DNA of 64,000 nt from Lactobacillus gasseri ATCC 33323 = JCM 1131 (GCF_000014425.1 NC_008530.1:1612001-1676000); one strand, 5' to 3'. Shown: positions 38,901 to 48,484, counted from the first letter of the stretch. Notes: a model not told the origin generated them from the sequence alone. Program-made: numbers and translations.

Positions 38901-41900
38901 ACCTTAATAGAATTATCTTTAGTTACAACGTTTAAGTAAGTCTTTTTACCTGAAGCGTACTCATCATCAAAAGTCAACTTAATAGTTGCATTAGTGTCAC
39001 CAAGACTAGGAGCAGGTGCCCAAGTAGCTGTGTAATGAATATTAGCGTGAGCTAAAGAACTAGTGTCAATTAATTCTCTTGCTTGTTCGTCAGTTAATTC
39101 TTGACCAACAACTACTTCAACTGGAGTAGAAACATCTTTAGCAGTAGCACCAGCTGCTGGAATTGTTAATTTGTTGCTATTAACTTCTGTACCATTAACT
39201 GTAACTTGAACAGTACCATTCAAGTTTTCACTTGCTGAAGGAGTAGTTACAACAGTTGAAGGAGCACTTCCTTGCCATTCAATAGTTGCATTACTCTTCT
39301 CCACAGCAGTTGGTTCACTAACAGTTTCTTTACCTTCTGCATCAGTATTAATTGTGTAGTGGTTAATCTTTGAAACAGCATCCCCAGCATTAAGAACTTG
39401 TGAATGATCGGAAGTTTCATGAGCCTTAATTGATGAAATATCAGTAACAACTTCGTAAGCACCTGTTACCTTACCATTTTCGTCTTTAGTAATTGTACCA
39501 GTATGTGTACCGTCACCAATGTAAACTGGAACATTCACAACATCCTTAGTACTGTCTGGATAAGTTACTTCAACTGGAACTAAAACTAGACCAGTTTTAC
39601 TATTTTCACTTGTTGGTGCAATCGTTAATTTACCACTATCAGGATCAACAGTTACAAATCCTTGACTAGCATCACCCTTGGTATATTTTGTACCTTCTGG
39701 AGCTTTACCATCTGGATTAATAGTAATGTTACCCTCTTGGCTAGTGACATATTTTGGATCTTCGCTCTTAGACTCACCTTGCTTAACATTCATTGGATCA
39801 TAAGCAGGTTGATATTGATTGTTATCTATTAAGTCACTACCAAATTTAACACCATTAGTATTCCACCAGCTAAAGTGATTAATAAACTGTTGCAATGCAT
39901 CAGAATCATGCTGAACAGCACCATTTGCAAATTCTCCGCCATCAGCTAAGGTGACAGTATTAGTACCACCAGCAGTATTTGCAGCATTGCCAGAACCGTT
40001 CATGTATTCAGAACCATATGTATATGGTGGAAGAACCGTATTGCTTGCATCAAATCCTTTACCCTTAGCACGGAAAGCATACGAGTTAGTACCACCTTGA
40101 GATAGGTTACTTAAAGATTTAATTTGCCAAGTTACAGGATTACTTTCCCCTGCAGGAATCATCGTCAATGGAGTAAAGCCATTTGCAGTTGAATTAGTAA
40201 TAGTTATCTGGTTAGTATTACTTGGGTTAGCAGCTGCTTCAAGGTGAACTAAGTAGCCAGCTTTATGACCCTCAGAATTTCTTTCTAAATCAATATATTT
40301 AGCATCCGTGAAGTTCACATAATTATAACTGCTAGTTCCCCACATAGTAAGTAAACCTGGCCAACTTTCACCGTACTTACCAGCCTTAGCCAAAGTATAT
40401 TGGTCTGGTAAAAGTGAAGAATAAGCTGAATCATGCAAGATCAAACTACCACCATTAACTTCAAAGTGATAAGTTTGACCGTTACCACTAGTCGGACCCA
40501 TGGCAACTAATGGCGAGTCAGAATCGTTAACACCAGCACGAATCACCTTAAGAATAGCATCTTTACCAACCCGTAAGGTACTATCCGTAATATTACCAGT
40601 TGAGTCTAGGTTAATCGGTGCATAAGCACGGAAGCCCTTTGTATTAATCTTGGTGTTGATGTTTAATTGTGAACCATCTTGTAAATCAAGGTGACTACCA
40701 TTCATAATTGCCATTGAACGGCCAGCACCAAGATCCATGTTGACAACTGCGCCGCTTTCTAAGCGAGTTACACCAACTGTAGCAGCATCAATATCTTGAG
40801 TTCCAGCACCTTTATCAAAGTAAATACCGCCAAAGTTAGCAGATTCACTACTAATATTTAATGTAGCGCCACTCTTAACAACTGCATTACCATTAGTAAT
40901 TTCAAAAGCAGTTGTATCACCTTTTTGGTTATTAACATTAATAGTAGTTGTTCCATCTAATACACTTAAACTATTAACTTTGAATAAAGCGCCAGAAAGA
41001 GAAAGAGTGCCACTTAATGAAGTAGAACTAGCACTATCTCCTACTAGTTTACTATTAAAATTGTTAACCCCACTAAAGTTAGCATTTACCGCACTTGAAA
41101 GAACACGATTAGTATCAGTAGTTGAAGTAACATTCTTAAATGTCACAGCATTTTTAGCAGCATTAACGGCTGAAAGGCTGCTAAAATCAAAGATACCCTT
41201 TGCACCAGTTGAGCCAATTGTTACGTTATCTAAGGTAATATTCCAGTTATTGTTTTCAATTGGAGTGGTATTAGTTTGATTATTTCTATGTAAAGGTAAC
41301 TGCATTTTGACCAAAGTCTAATTGATGACCTTTACCTTCAATAGTAACTGCACGAGCACTACCAGTATTGTTAACATTTAAATCAGATGCACTATGTTGA
41401 CTAAAGTCAATATTATTGCTCAAAACAATATGACCTATATTTGCATCTTTTAATGCGTTAATAAAGCTACTAGTATCAGTAACATTTTGAGTTTGATCAT
41501 TAGATCTAGTAGTTGCTGAAGTGGTAGTCACATTTTTTTGTGTTCTTAAGGCATTAGCAGCTACTCGTTCTTGGTTATTATTAGTAGTTGCTTTTGCCAA
41601 TTGTAATTCAGTAGTTTCTACTTTTTTATTATCACTAACTTTTGCAGTTTCAGTTTTTGTCGTTTCAGCTTTTGTAGCTGCAGCTGCAGTTTCTGACTTT
41701 ACTTCATTATTGGCTACAGTCTTTGCCTTAGTTGACTGATCAACTTGATTATTATTGAGAGCAGCTTGCTTTTCAGCTTCAGTATTAGCTTGCTCCTTAT
41801 TAGCTTCAGAAGCCTCATTATTTGATGTTAATTCAACTTTAGGTTTTGAATTAGCATTGACATCAGCCGCCTGAACTTTCTCACTATTAGACATTCCCAT

Positions 41901-42017
41901 AAAACTGAAACCAATTAAAACAGAAGCTGCTCCAACAGTGAATTTTCTCATTGAAAATCTTTCCTTCTTTGGTTCCATTTTACGAAGACGCTCTTGATAA
42001 TTTTTTCTTGATAGCAT

Positions 42018-42499
42018 ATTATTGCCCTTCCCTTCAATAATATCAGCGTTAAATCGTATATTAATAAATAGCACTTTTGCTATTTGCTCAAAGAACAAAT
42101 GTTACTGAATGACCAATATTTAAAAGTTATTGCTTAAAAATCTGTATTTCTCACACTCAAATTTAACATCCGTTGTCTTTATTATAACACCTGAGATGAT
42201 ATATGAACTGCTTTTTTCTTAATATAATAGTGTCTTTCGCTATTTTACTAATTAAATAAATCACAAGTTAAGACTTTTTAGTTACCGTTATTAAACAAAA
42301 GCCATTATGAATTTAATTAGCCAGGGCTTTTAAAGATTATTATGTTTTGCTTATCAATTCACTATATTAATTTAGAGTAAAACATCAGTTATATATAATC
42401 TGTGTCAAAATATCATATATGTATATACTTTATTATTCAGTTTCTAGTCATTTGCTATGAAATTAATTTTTATTTTCCTTATAAAAATCAAGGCCAATA
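42018..42499. other. AT-rich upstream region of the giant adhesin gene
   Basis: No supported gene in this gap of about 480 bp. A TATAAT on the minus strand (42181-42186) is the best -10 candidate, implying a leader of about 160 nt. No convincing -35 or riboswitch was recognised. Confidence 0.4.
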
Positions 42500-42525
42500 T
42501 AAAAAGCTGCTCAAAACGAGCAGCT
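42500..42525 (-). terminator. Terminator of coaA-efp
   Basis: On the minus strand the stem AAGCTGCTC/GAGCAGCTT with loop GTTTT is followed by T5, 8 bp past the efp stop. Confidence 0.9.
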
Positions 42526-42533
42526 TAATCTTT

Positions 42534-43106
42534 TTATCTACTAATGCTATCAGCACGGCCTTTATAATCACCGTTTTCAGTTCCGATAATTAATTCTTCG
42601 CCTTCTTTAATAAAATCTGGTACAGTTACGACTAAACCAGTATCCATTGTTGCAGGTTTACCACCGCCAGCAGCAGTGGCACCCTTGATTTCTGGTTGAG
42701 TTTCTTTAACGGTCATCTTGACAGTAGATGGTAAGTTAATTCCGATTAGTTTCCCCTCATCAGTAAATTTAAGATCTACATCAATATTAGGCATCAAAAA
42801 CTTAGCTTCTGCTGCCAGATGTTCCTTAGGAATTAGATATTGTTCATAAGTATCAGTATCCATAAAAATAAAGTTCGCGTCATCATCATAAAGGTATTGT
42901 GCTTTCTTTAAAGCAACGTTAACTAACTCCACCTTTTCACTTGGACGCATTGTTTTGTGAACAACAGCTCCACTCATTACGTCCCGCAGGTCCATTTGCA
43001 TAACCGTGTTACCCTTACCAGGCTTGTGGTGGTTACTCTTTAATACTTCAATTAACTTGCCATCTTGGTTAAAAATCATACCCTTTTTTAATTCAATTGC
43101 TTGCAT
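42534..43106 (-). CDS. efp: Elongation factor P
   Basis: A 190-aa translation factor that relieves ribosome stalling at consecutive prolines. It shows the KOW-like N-domain with the tip loop HHKPGKGNT (Lys31 at the tip), then KKAQYLYDD, and the OB domains with LPSTVKMTVKETQP and the GTENGDYKGRADSI C-terminal signature. Length is normal (about 185-190). It follows coaA by 9 bp, and its GGGAG overlaps the coaA stop region, so the two form an operon. The proline-rich stalks of the giant adhesins in this window (TPDKPAQP, EPTKP) are the kind of sequence whose translation can depend on EF-P. Confidence 0.97.
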   Translation of the reverse strand: MQAIELKKGMIFNQDGKLIEVLKSNHHKPGKGNTVMQMDLRDVMSGAVVHKTMRPSEKVELVNVALKKAQYLYDDDANFIFMDTDTYEQYLIPKEHLAAEAKFLMPNIDVDLKFTDEGKLIGINLPSTVKMTVKETQPEIKGATAAGGGKPATMDTGLVVTVPDFIKEGEELIIGTENGDYKGRADSISR

Positions 43107-43115
43107 ATTTTCTCC

Positions 43116-43967
43116 CTAAAATTTTCTAATATACATATCGCTGATCTCATGATTACCATATTTTTTAATAATCATGTCAGCTCTCTTCTTAGTTGGTTCG
43201 ATATAGTCATGTAAATTCTTCAAATTAACATCACGCCAGACTCTTTTGGCAAAATTATCCGCTTGTTCAAGTGGTACGTTAGCCCACTTATAAAAGAAAT
43301 TATCTGGATTATTGCGATTAATCTCAAGCATTAAATGGTAGCGATCAAGATACCATGTTTCTAAATCGTCTTCGCTTGCATCCAGATAAATTACATAATC
43401 AAAAAAGTCACTTGGCGGAGCTTGCCCGTCTGGAGGCACCTCCAGCAGGTTGATTCCCTCAACTACTAAGATATCAGGAACGCTGACATATCCCAATTCA
43501 TTAGGCACCAGATCAGAAATTTCCTGTGAGTATAGTCTATATGGTACTCTTTCTTTACCAGCCTTAACACTTGCTAAAAAAGTATAAAAGGCATCCCAGT
43601 TAAATGACGATGGGAAGCCCTTTTGATCCATTAAGTTTTTAGCTTTAAGTTCTGCATTCGACATTAAAAAACCATCAGCAGAAACCTGGGCGATTGTTTT
43701 CTCTGGTTCAAGGCGTTCAAACAAGCGAGTTATTTTCTTTGCAAAAGTAGATTTCCCTACAGCAACAGACCCAGTTACTCCAATGATAAATGGTATTTTT
43801 TGCCATTTTTCATTATAAAAGGTCTGTTTGGTGCGATAAACTGCATTTTTTTGGCTCATATTGTACTGAAGATTCTTCATCATGAAAATCTCCGCACTGA
43901 ATTCATCGCTTGGAGGGATTAGTGTCTGCCACTTCTCAGGTGTCAGATGTGTAAATTGCTCTTGCAT
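43116..43967 (-). CDS. coaA: Pantothenate kinase, type I
   Basis: A 283-aa P-loop kinase that phosphorylates pantothenate in the first step of coenzyme A synthesis. The P-loop GVTGSVAVGKST is at 63-74, followed by VSADGFLMSNAEL (catalytic Asp) and the type I motifs KGFPSSFNWDAFYTFL, PYRLYSQEISDLV and ILVVEGINLL. IYLDASEDDLETWYLDRY follows. The usual length is about 305-315 aa, so the N-terminus is slightly short, but GGAAGGCGG lies upstream of this ATG and supports it. Operon with efp. Confidence 0.96.
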   Translation of the reverse strand: MQEQFTHLTPEKWQTLIPPSDEFSAEIFMMKNLQYNMSQKNAVYRTKQTFYNEKWQKIPFIIGVTGSVAVGKSTFAKKITRLFERLEPEKTIAQVSADGFLMSNAELKAKNLMDQKGFPSSFNWDAFYTFLASVKAGKERVPYRLYSQEISDLVPNELGYVSVPDILVVEGINLLEVPPDGQAPPSDFFDYVIYLDASEDDLETWYLDRYHLMLEINRNNPDNFFYKWANVPLEQADNFAKRVWRDVNLKNLHDYIEPTKKRADMIIKKYGNHEISDMYIRKF

Positions 43968-44056
43968 AAAAAAGCCGCCTTCCTTCTGCCTTGTTCCTAG
44001 TATTTTTACATTGTTCAGCCTATCATATATATTGAGAGAAAGAAAAGAAGATATCT

Positions 44057-44629
44057 ATGAAAAAATTAATTCTTTTTGGTGATTCCCTACTTGCAGGGTA
44101 TACTGATGGACGCGCAACTAATATTGTAACTCAAGGACTGCAAGAAAAATTACCTAAATTTACAATTATTAATAATTCTGTGCCTGGGACAACTACTGAA
44201 GAGGCAATTGATTTCTATGAATTGCGGATTAAACCTTTTAAATACGATCTAGTCATTCTAGCCTTAGGCACCAACGATGCCAACATGCAGTTTGGTTTAA
44301 GTGCGGGAAGATATGCGCATAACCTACAAGTATTGGTTGATTTAATTGGGGCTGACAAAACATTATTAATGGGACCTTCCTATACTAATTGGAAAATTGC
44401 TCAAGATCAAGCCTGGCCTAAAACTTTACAATTTGAATTAGTTGCTCAAGAATGCCATGTTGAAAATAAAATTCCATTTTTAAATTTTGCCAAAGTAATG
44501 CGGAAGACCGGTCACCCCAATAAACTGTTGCAAAAAGACGGAATTCACCTAAATAAAGCAGGAAACAAATTACTGATTGAAAAATTAGCAGATCTAGTTG
44601 AAGAAAAAGAAATGGTTACTGCATCATAA
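44057..44629 (+). CDS. SGNH/GDSL-family hydrolase
   Basis: A 190-aa cytoplasmic esterase-like protein. Block I FGDSLLAG holds nucleophile Ser10, block III is LGTNDAN, and block V DGIHLN carries the catalytic Asp/His pair. The block II glycine is in NNSVPGTTTEE. No signal peptide is present, so the substrate is likely an intracellular ester or lysophospholipid; it is not identifiable further. It is divergent from coaA, preceded by AAAGAAGATATCT, and ends in a shared terminator with the PTS gene. Confidence 0.93.
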   Translation: MKKLILFGDSLLAGYTDGRATNIVTQGLQEKLPKFTIINNSVPGTTTEEAIDFYELRIKPFKYDLVILALGTNDANMQFGLSAGRYAHNLQVLVDLIGADKTLLMGPSYTNWKIAQDQAWPKTLQFELVAQECHVENKIPFLNFAKVMRKTGHPNKLLQKDGIHLNKAGNKLLIEKLADLVEEKEMVTAS

Positions 44630-44660
44630 AACAAGCATCCCGGTGTTGGGATGCTTGTTT
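44629..44660. terminator. Bidirectional terminator
   Basis: The 11-bp stem ACAAGCATCCC/GGGATGCTTGT with loop GGTGTT lies between convergent GDSL and PTS EIIC genes. Confidence 0.85.
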
Positions 44661-44674
44661 GTATTTTGATATTT

Positions 44675-45997
44675 TTATTCAGTTACTTCTTGTTTTCTTA
44701 ATTCATTTTGTTCAGCAACTCTAAAGAATGGCAAATAGATAAAAATACCAATAATGATTAAAATCACTTCAAAAATAATATTTCTCCAATCCATTGAACT
44801 CATATATGCCTGGAAGAAGAACGGTGTAAATGAAGGATCTACAATATAGCCCATTCCAATCCAGTGTAAACTCTCAGCAATATAAGTAAGAATAATATTA
44901 ATAATTGGAGCAATCAAAAATGGAATACCTAAAATAGGATTAAAACAAATTGGTGTACCAAAAATTACTGGTTCATTAATACTACAGATTCCAGGAATAA
45001 TTGATAATTTGCCTAATGCACGATATTTTTCTACCTTACTTCTCATCATTAAAATTACTAAAGCAAGTGAATTACCAGATCCACCTAAGACGGCAATTCT
45101 AAACATCTGTAAATTCATTAAATGAGTAGGTGCTAATCCCTTTGCTACTAAAGCAGCATTAGCACCAGTAGCTGCGATACCAGTCGCAAAGACAATTGGG
45201 AAGATTACGTTACTTCCGTTAACACCAATTAACCATAATAAATTCCCTAAAGTTACAATTAAAATATAACCCCATAAACTGTTAGCTAAAAATGTAGCTG
45301 GAGTCAAACACTTCATAATGAAGGTAGTGAAATCAGTATGCGTTATGCTAACCAAAATTAAGTTAGCACCATAGAAAATAAAGATATTTGCTAATAACGG
45401 TATTAAGGAATTAATAAAGTTGGCAACCATTGGGGGAATTGATGCTGGCAACTTTATCTTCAACTTGCTCTTTTCAATCCTGCGGTCAATTTCAACAGCT
45501 AATAATCCAATGATAATTGCAACAAATAGTCCATTTGTTCCTAAGTTATTAAGACTAATCTTATTATTCTTATCAACAGTAGTTGCAACCATTAAAAAGG
45601 TAACTAATGAGATCATCCCATCAGTAGCAGGATGAAGCCGACGATATGACTTACTCAATTCATATGCAATACCAAAAGCACAAATCATACCAAAGATTCC
45701 CATGGTCATATTATATGGGATAGTTATTTGAGCATAATGTGCGACAGCCCAATATTTCCAACCAGCAAGCCATTGCATAAAAATATTAGCAGTTCGTGGA
45801 TTATATCTATCAAGTACAATTGGTGGATTAGCAACAATTAAGAAGAATGAACCAATTACCAAAAATGGCAATCCGAAAAGCATACCATTTGATATAGCTT
45901 GTAAATGCTTTTCATTTCCAAGTTTTTGTCCAATAGGCGTTAAAACTTTATCCAATTTAGTAATCAGTGAATCTTTTTTAGCAGTAGTTTCAGCCAT
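44675..45997 (-). CDS. PTS EIIC, lactose/cellobiose (CelB) family
   Basis: A 440-aa sugar permease subunit with about ten helices. It starts MAETTAKKDSLITKLDKVLTP, typical of CelB-type EIIC, and has LQAISNGMLFGLPFLVIGSFF. The conserved region around FRIAVLGGSGNSLALVILMMRS and the substrate-binding INEPVIFGTPICFNPILGIPFL are present. It lacks IIA and IIB domains and no such genes are nearby, so it must borrow them. AGGTGA precedes the ATG. It follows the RarA-C-like gene by 39 bp, so both are probably one transcript, with an RpiR-type regulator divergent. The substrate is likely a beta-diglucoside or related sugar (inference). Confidence 0.93.
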   Translation of the reverse strand: MAETTAKKDSLITKLDKVLTPIGQKLGNEKHLQAISNGMLFGLPFLVIGSFFLIVANPPIVLDRYNPRTANIFMQWLAGWKYWAVAHYAQITIPYNMTMGIFGMICAFGIAYELSKSYRRLHPATDGMISLVTFLMVATTVDKNNKISLNNLGTNGLFVAIIIGLLAVEIDRRIEKSKLKIKLPASIPPMVANFINSLIPLLANIFIFYGANLILVSITHTDFTTFIMKCLTPATFLANSLWGYILIVTLGNLLWLIGVNGSNVIFPIVFATGIAATGANAALVAKGLAPTHLMNLQMFRIAVLGGSGNSLALVILMMRSKVEKYRALGKLSIIPGICSINEPVIFGTPICFNPILGIPFLIAPIINIILTYIAESLHWIGMGYIVDPSFTPFFFQAYMSSMDWRNIIFEVILIIIGIFIYLPFFRVAEQNELRKQEVTE

Positions 45998-46036
45998 TAG
46001 AGATCACCTATTTTCCTTACTAAAGATAAATACAAC

Positions 46037-46693
46037 TTAAATTTGATATGGATTGAACTTGAAAGCATTAGGTATGACTTTACTGTCATCCCAATTTTCT
46101 CTAATTTTGTGGTATTCATCCCAATAGTCATTGTCCACTTTTAATTGTGGAGTAACTTTAGAATCCACTTCTAGAAAATGCATGCTTCCTCTTCCCATCT
46201 TTTTACCACGAGTAGTGTGCTTGTCTAATGCATAATCTGGAATTTCAGGAACATAACCTAGAGCAAAATTCTTAATAATGATATTCTTAAGTAAATCAGA
46301 AGAACGATCCTTAGTTGATTCACATAAGTAACGAATTGCATGAACAAACATCATGGCACGATCCGGCTCATTGTAACTAAAGTTTTGTCTCATTTGATTT
46401 AGACTATTAATCAGAATTGGAGCTTGTGGATTTCCCATTCCTATATCTTCAACTGAAATAGCTTGAAGTCTACGCCATAGTTTTTCTTCCATTTGCGGAG
46501 AAGAAATATACATTTCGTAAGCAAATTCACATGCTGCTCGCTCCTTGCCTTTTCTGATTGATTTTTGCAATGCAGAGATAACTTCATCAGCTGCTAATCC
46601 GTTTCTGGTTCTAGTTCTAGCCCAAGGATCAGCTAAAAATTCTTTATCTCTATTTTGTGGTACTTCATTTTTCTTAACATCTTTTTCTGACAT
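46037..46693 (-). CDS. Free-standing RarA/MgsA C-terminal-domain protein
   Basis: A 218-aa protein starting at ATG 46693 (AAGGA 6 nt upstream; the frame from TTG 46711 has no site). It matches the C-terminal tetramerisation part of the replication-recombination ATPase RarA/MgsA: ISALQKSIRKGKERAACEFA, then EEKLWRRLQAISVEDIGMGNP, RAMMFVHAIRYLC, and PEIPDYALDKHTTRGKKMGRG-HF. The AAA+ motor (Walker A and B) is absent, so it cannot be a normal RarA. In this locus it sits between a PTS permease and an RpiR-type sugar regulator. Whether it modulates a full RarA or has been recruited as a sugar-locus accessory is unknown. Confidence 0.85.
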   Translation of the reverse strand: MSEKDVKKNEVPQNRDKEFLADPWARTRTRNGLAADEVISALQKSIRKGKERAACEFAYEMYISSPQMEEKLWRRLQAISVEDIGMGNPQAPILINSLNQMRQNFSYNEPDRAMMFVHAIRYLCESTKDRSSDLLKNIIIKNFALGYVPEIPDYALDKHTTRGKKMGRGSMHFLEVDSKVTPQLKVDNDYWDEYHKIRENWDDSKVIPNAFKFNPYQI

Positions 46694-46727
46694 CGTGAGT
46701 CCTTCTTTCAAACTATAGGAGAAAACA

Positions 46728-47411
46728 ATGAATATTCAAACTATTAGCGAAAAGTTTCAACTAAATACTGATGAACAAAAAATATTAATTTATATGAATC
46801 AACACCGTAATGAAATTAAAAATATCAATATTCGTGAACTCGCCAAACGAACATTTACCTCTCCTAGCTTTATCGTTAAGACCTGTAAAAAGATGAAGCT
46901 TTCAGGATATTCAGAATTGGTCTTTCTAATCGCAGATGCACCAAATTTTCCTAATAATACTGAAAACGACTTAAAAGTAGAGTCATACGTAAAGCCTTTT
47001 TCCAACTTGATGGATAAGCATAAAGACTCAATGATCATGATATTGGGTAGTGGATACTCTCAAAATATTGCTAATTATATGAGTGAATATCTTAATTTGA
47101 ATGGCTTTCGCTGTACATCCAATTCGCATCTTGAGATGCTTAGAAAGCATAAGAACACTTTAATAATTATCATCAGCAATTCTGGAGAAACAAAGCGACT
47201 GGCTGAACTTTGCATACAAGCTCAGAAAAATAATCGTGATGTTATTTCCTTTACAGGAGATAAGAATTCAACAATTGCAAAACACTCAACGCTTGCAATA
47301 AGTTCAGATACTTTTAATCCCACATCTTTTGACAGCCATTACCCTCAGCTGTTTTTTGGTCTAACACTCATCTATTTTGAATTATTAATGAGTAACTTTT
47401 TGTCTAATTAG
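46728..47411 (+). CDS. RpiR/MurR-family regulator with SIS domain
   Basis: A 227-aa DNA-binding regulator. The N-terminal helix-turn-helix (INIRELAKRTFTSPSFIVKT, then CKKMKLSGYSEL) is the RpiR type. The C-terminal SIS sugar-phosphate domain contains MIMILGSGYSQNIANYM, IIIISNSGETKRLAELC and VISFTGDKNSTIAKHS. It is divergent from the RarA-C-like and PTS genes with only 34 bp between start codons, room for the two ribosome sites but not for two promoters. It is the likely controller of that PTS, responding to its sugar phosphate. TAGGAGAAAACA precedes the ATG. Confidence 0.92.
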   Translation: MNIQTISEKFQLNTDEQKILIYMNQHRNEIKNINIRELAKRTFTSPSFIVKTCKKMKLSGYSELVFLIADAPNFPNNTENDLKVESYVKPFSNLMDKHKDSMIMILGSGYSQNIANYMSEYLNLNGFRCTSNSHLEMLRKHKNTLIIIISNSGETKRLAELCIQAQKNNRDVISFTGDKNSTIAKHSTLAISSDTFNPTSFDSHYPQLFFGLTLIYFELLMSNFLSN

Positions 47412-47520
47412 GTACCTTCTTAAGACAATTCTTATACTACTGTGGTTTTTAACAATTTTGAATACTTTTCTCTGTTTTGAAAACATGTTTCTATTTTGAA
47501 AAACATTTTTATTCAGACAT

Positions 47521-47556
47521 GTAAAAAAGCATCCCAACAACGGGATGCTTTTTTAC
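47521..47556. terminator. Bidirectional terminator
   Basis: A perfect 15-bp stem GTAAAAAAGCATCCC/GGGATGCTTTTTTAC with loop AACAAC. It serves the regulator (+) and the C39-like gene (-). Confidence 0.93.
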
Positions 47557-47559
47557 ACA

Positions 47560-48282
47560 CTACTCTACATACAAAGCCTGCTTGCCTTGTTGATTATAGC
47601 TAGCTTCTATTTTCTTTAAACTTACCTTTTTATCTTTAACGCCGTAAGGGTCATTTACGTAAACAATTCCCTTCTTTTTATTATATCCAGTAACTACGCA
47701 TGCATGAGAAGAAGGCGTCACATTAACTTTTCCCTGCTTAGTCTGCCATGTCCGCATATCGTTTACCCGGTCATATTTTAAAGTCGTAATAATCATTACT
47801 GGATGTCCATTAGAAACCAACTTCAACACCCTAACAAAATCATTGCCAGTATAATTACGAATTCTCTTAGTATACTTCTTAGCAACATCATAGAGCGGTT
47901 CATTATAAACGCACCACCCTGCGTTTTCAATACTCATATAACCAACAAAACCAACATGAGGATTACCACGATAATCATTGCCAATAAAAGAGGAAACATG
48001 CTTAATGTTAGAAGACAATTCTAGTTTACTTACATTAATACCATAATATTTTAGAAGCATTGACAGTGACGTAACTTCGCAGCCATTCGGCAAATCCGGT
48101 AATTGCTTTTCTAAAGGAACATTTATTTTTTGCTCAGGTCTTAAAGTCAACCAGTCATACTCATTTTGGATTTTTTCAAAATTAAGGGCAATCCCAATTA
48201 CCCCACCTGTAATTAGTATTAAAATCCCATATAAGATCTTTCGTCGACGTCGATATTTTTTTGCTTTGCTTATTCTTTTCAT
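47560..48282 (-). CDS. C39-like papain-fold peptidase, membrane-anchored
   Basis: A 240-aa protein. The N-terminus is strongly basic (KRISKAKKYRRRRK) and followed by one hydrophobic segment (ILYGILILITGGVIGIAL), so it is anchored with the enzyme outside. The peptidase_C39_2 core shows LPNGCEVTSLSMLLKYYG (catalytic Cys), SSHACVVTGYN (His) and VYVNDPYG (Asp). Substrates of this family are usually surface or secreted proteins; none is evident. No Shine-Dalgarno is visible before the ATG, and the best promoter places the start of transcription at or next to the ATG, so translation may be leaderless. Confidence 0.87.
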   Translation of the reverse strand: MKRISKAKKYRRRRKILYGILILITGGVIGIALNFEKIQNEYDWLTLRPEQKINVPLEKQLPDLPNGCEVTSLSMLLKYYGINVSKLELSSNIKHVSSFIGNDYRGNPHVGFVGYMSIENAGWCVYNEPLYDVAKKYTKRIRNYTGNDFVRVLKLVSNGHPVMIITTLKYDRVNDMRTWQTKQGKVNVTPSSHACVVTGYNKKKGIVYVNDPYGVKDKKVSLKKIEASYNQQGKQALYVE

Positions 48283-48289
48283 GCTGAAT

Positions 48290-48319
48290 ATTCTAATGGT
48301 TGATTATCAGAAATGTCAA
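48290..48319 (-). promoter_or_regulatory. Promoter of the C39-like gene, predicting a near-leaderless mRNA
   Basis: On the minus strand: consensus -35 TTGACA (48314-48319), 18-bp spacer, -10 TAGAAT (48290-48295). The -10 ends only 7 nt before the ATG, so the transcript would begin at about the start codon. Confidence 0.6.
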
Positions 48320-48342
48320 AACGCAAATTAATTTAACAAAGG

Positions 48343-48450
48343 AAGAATTAAATAGATTTCATTTATGTTGTGTTTTTAGCATAAGAATTAAATGAACTTC
48401 ATTTATGTTCAAAATGCGTGGTAAGAATTAAATTAATTTGCATACAACTG
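48343..48450. repeat. Three direct repeats at 40-bp spacing
   Basis: Units beginning AAGAATTAAAT start at 48343, 48383 and 48423, exactly 40 bp apart. Two share a stretch of about 28 bp ending TTCATTTATGTT. The third continues as TAATTTGCAT, which is the inverse of GCAAATTAATTT at 48322-48333. They lie upstream of the C39-like promoter. Function unknown. Confidence 0.65.
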
Positions 48451-48484
48451 GCTACTAAAAGAGCAATAAATTTAAATAACCCAC

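Larger units (their letters stand above)
33656..42017 (-). pseudogene. Giant YSIRK/LPQTG adhesin with Rib and Mub-type repeats, frameshifted near 41295
   Basis: Two overlapping frames form one gene. The N-terminal frame starts at ATG 42017 (AAGGG 8 nt upstream) with the YSIRK signal FSMRKFTVGAASVLIGFSFMG, cleavage near VQAAD, and a Lys/Glu/Thr-rich region. It stops at about 41286, right after QLDFGQNAVTFT. The second frame runs from about 41300 to 33656. It opens with a beta-helix-like head (repeated short strands such as SGALFKVNSLSV and TVGVTRLESGAVV), followed by Rib/alpha-like domains with VTYPDGS, several Mub-type domains (TVNFGRNGVEDLVTG, YDSYVNGTKAT) and a final LPQTG anchor. Removing one T from a TTT restores 2786 aa. 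As read, the first product is a short secreted fragment with no anchor. Host binding is a family inference. Confidence 0.88.

Noticed and set aside
48343-48450. CRISPR-like array
   Set aside because: Only three units, the third diverged, with spacers of about 12 bp and no cas genes in the window.
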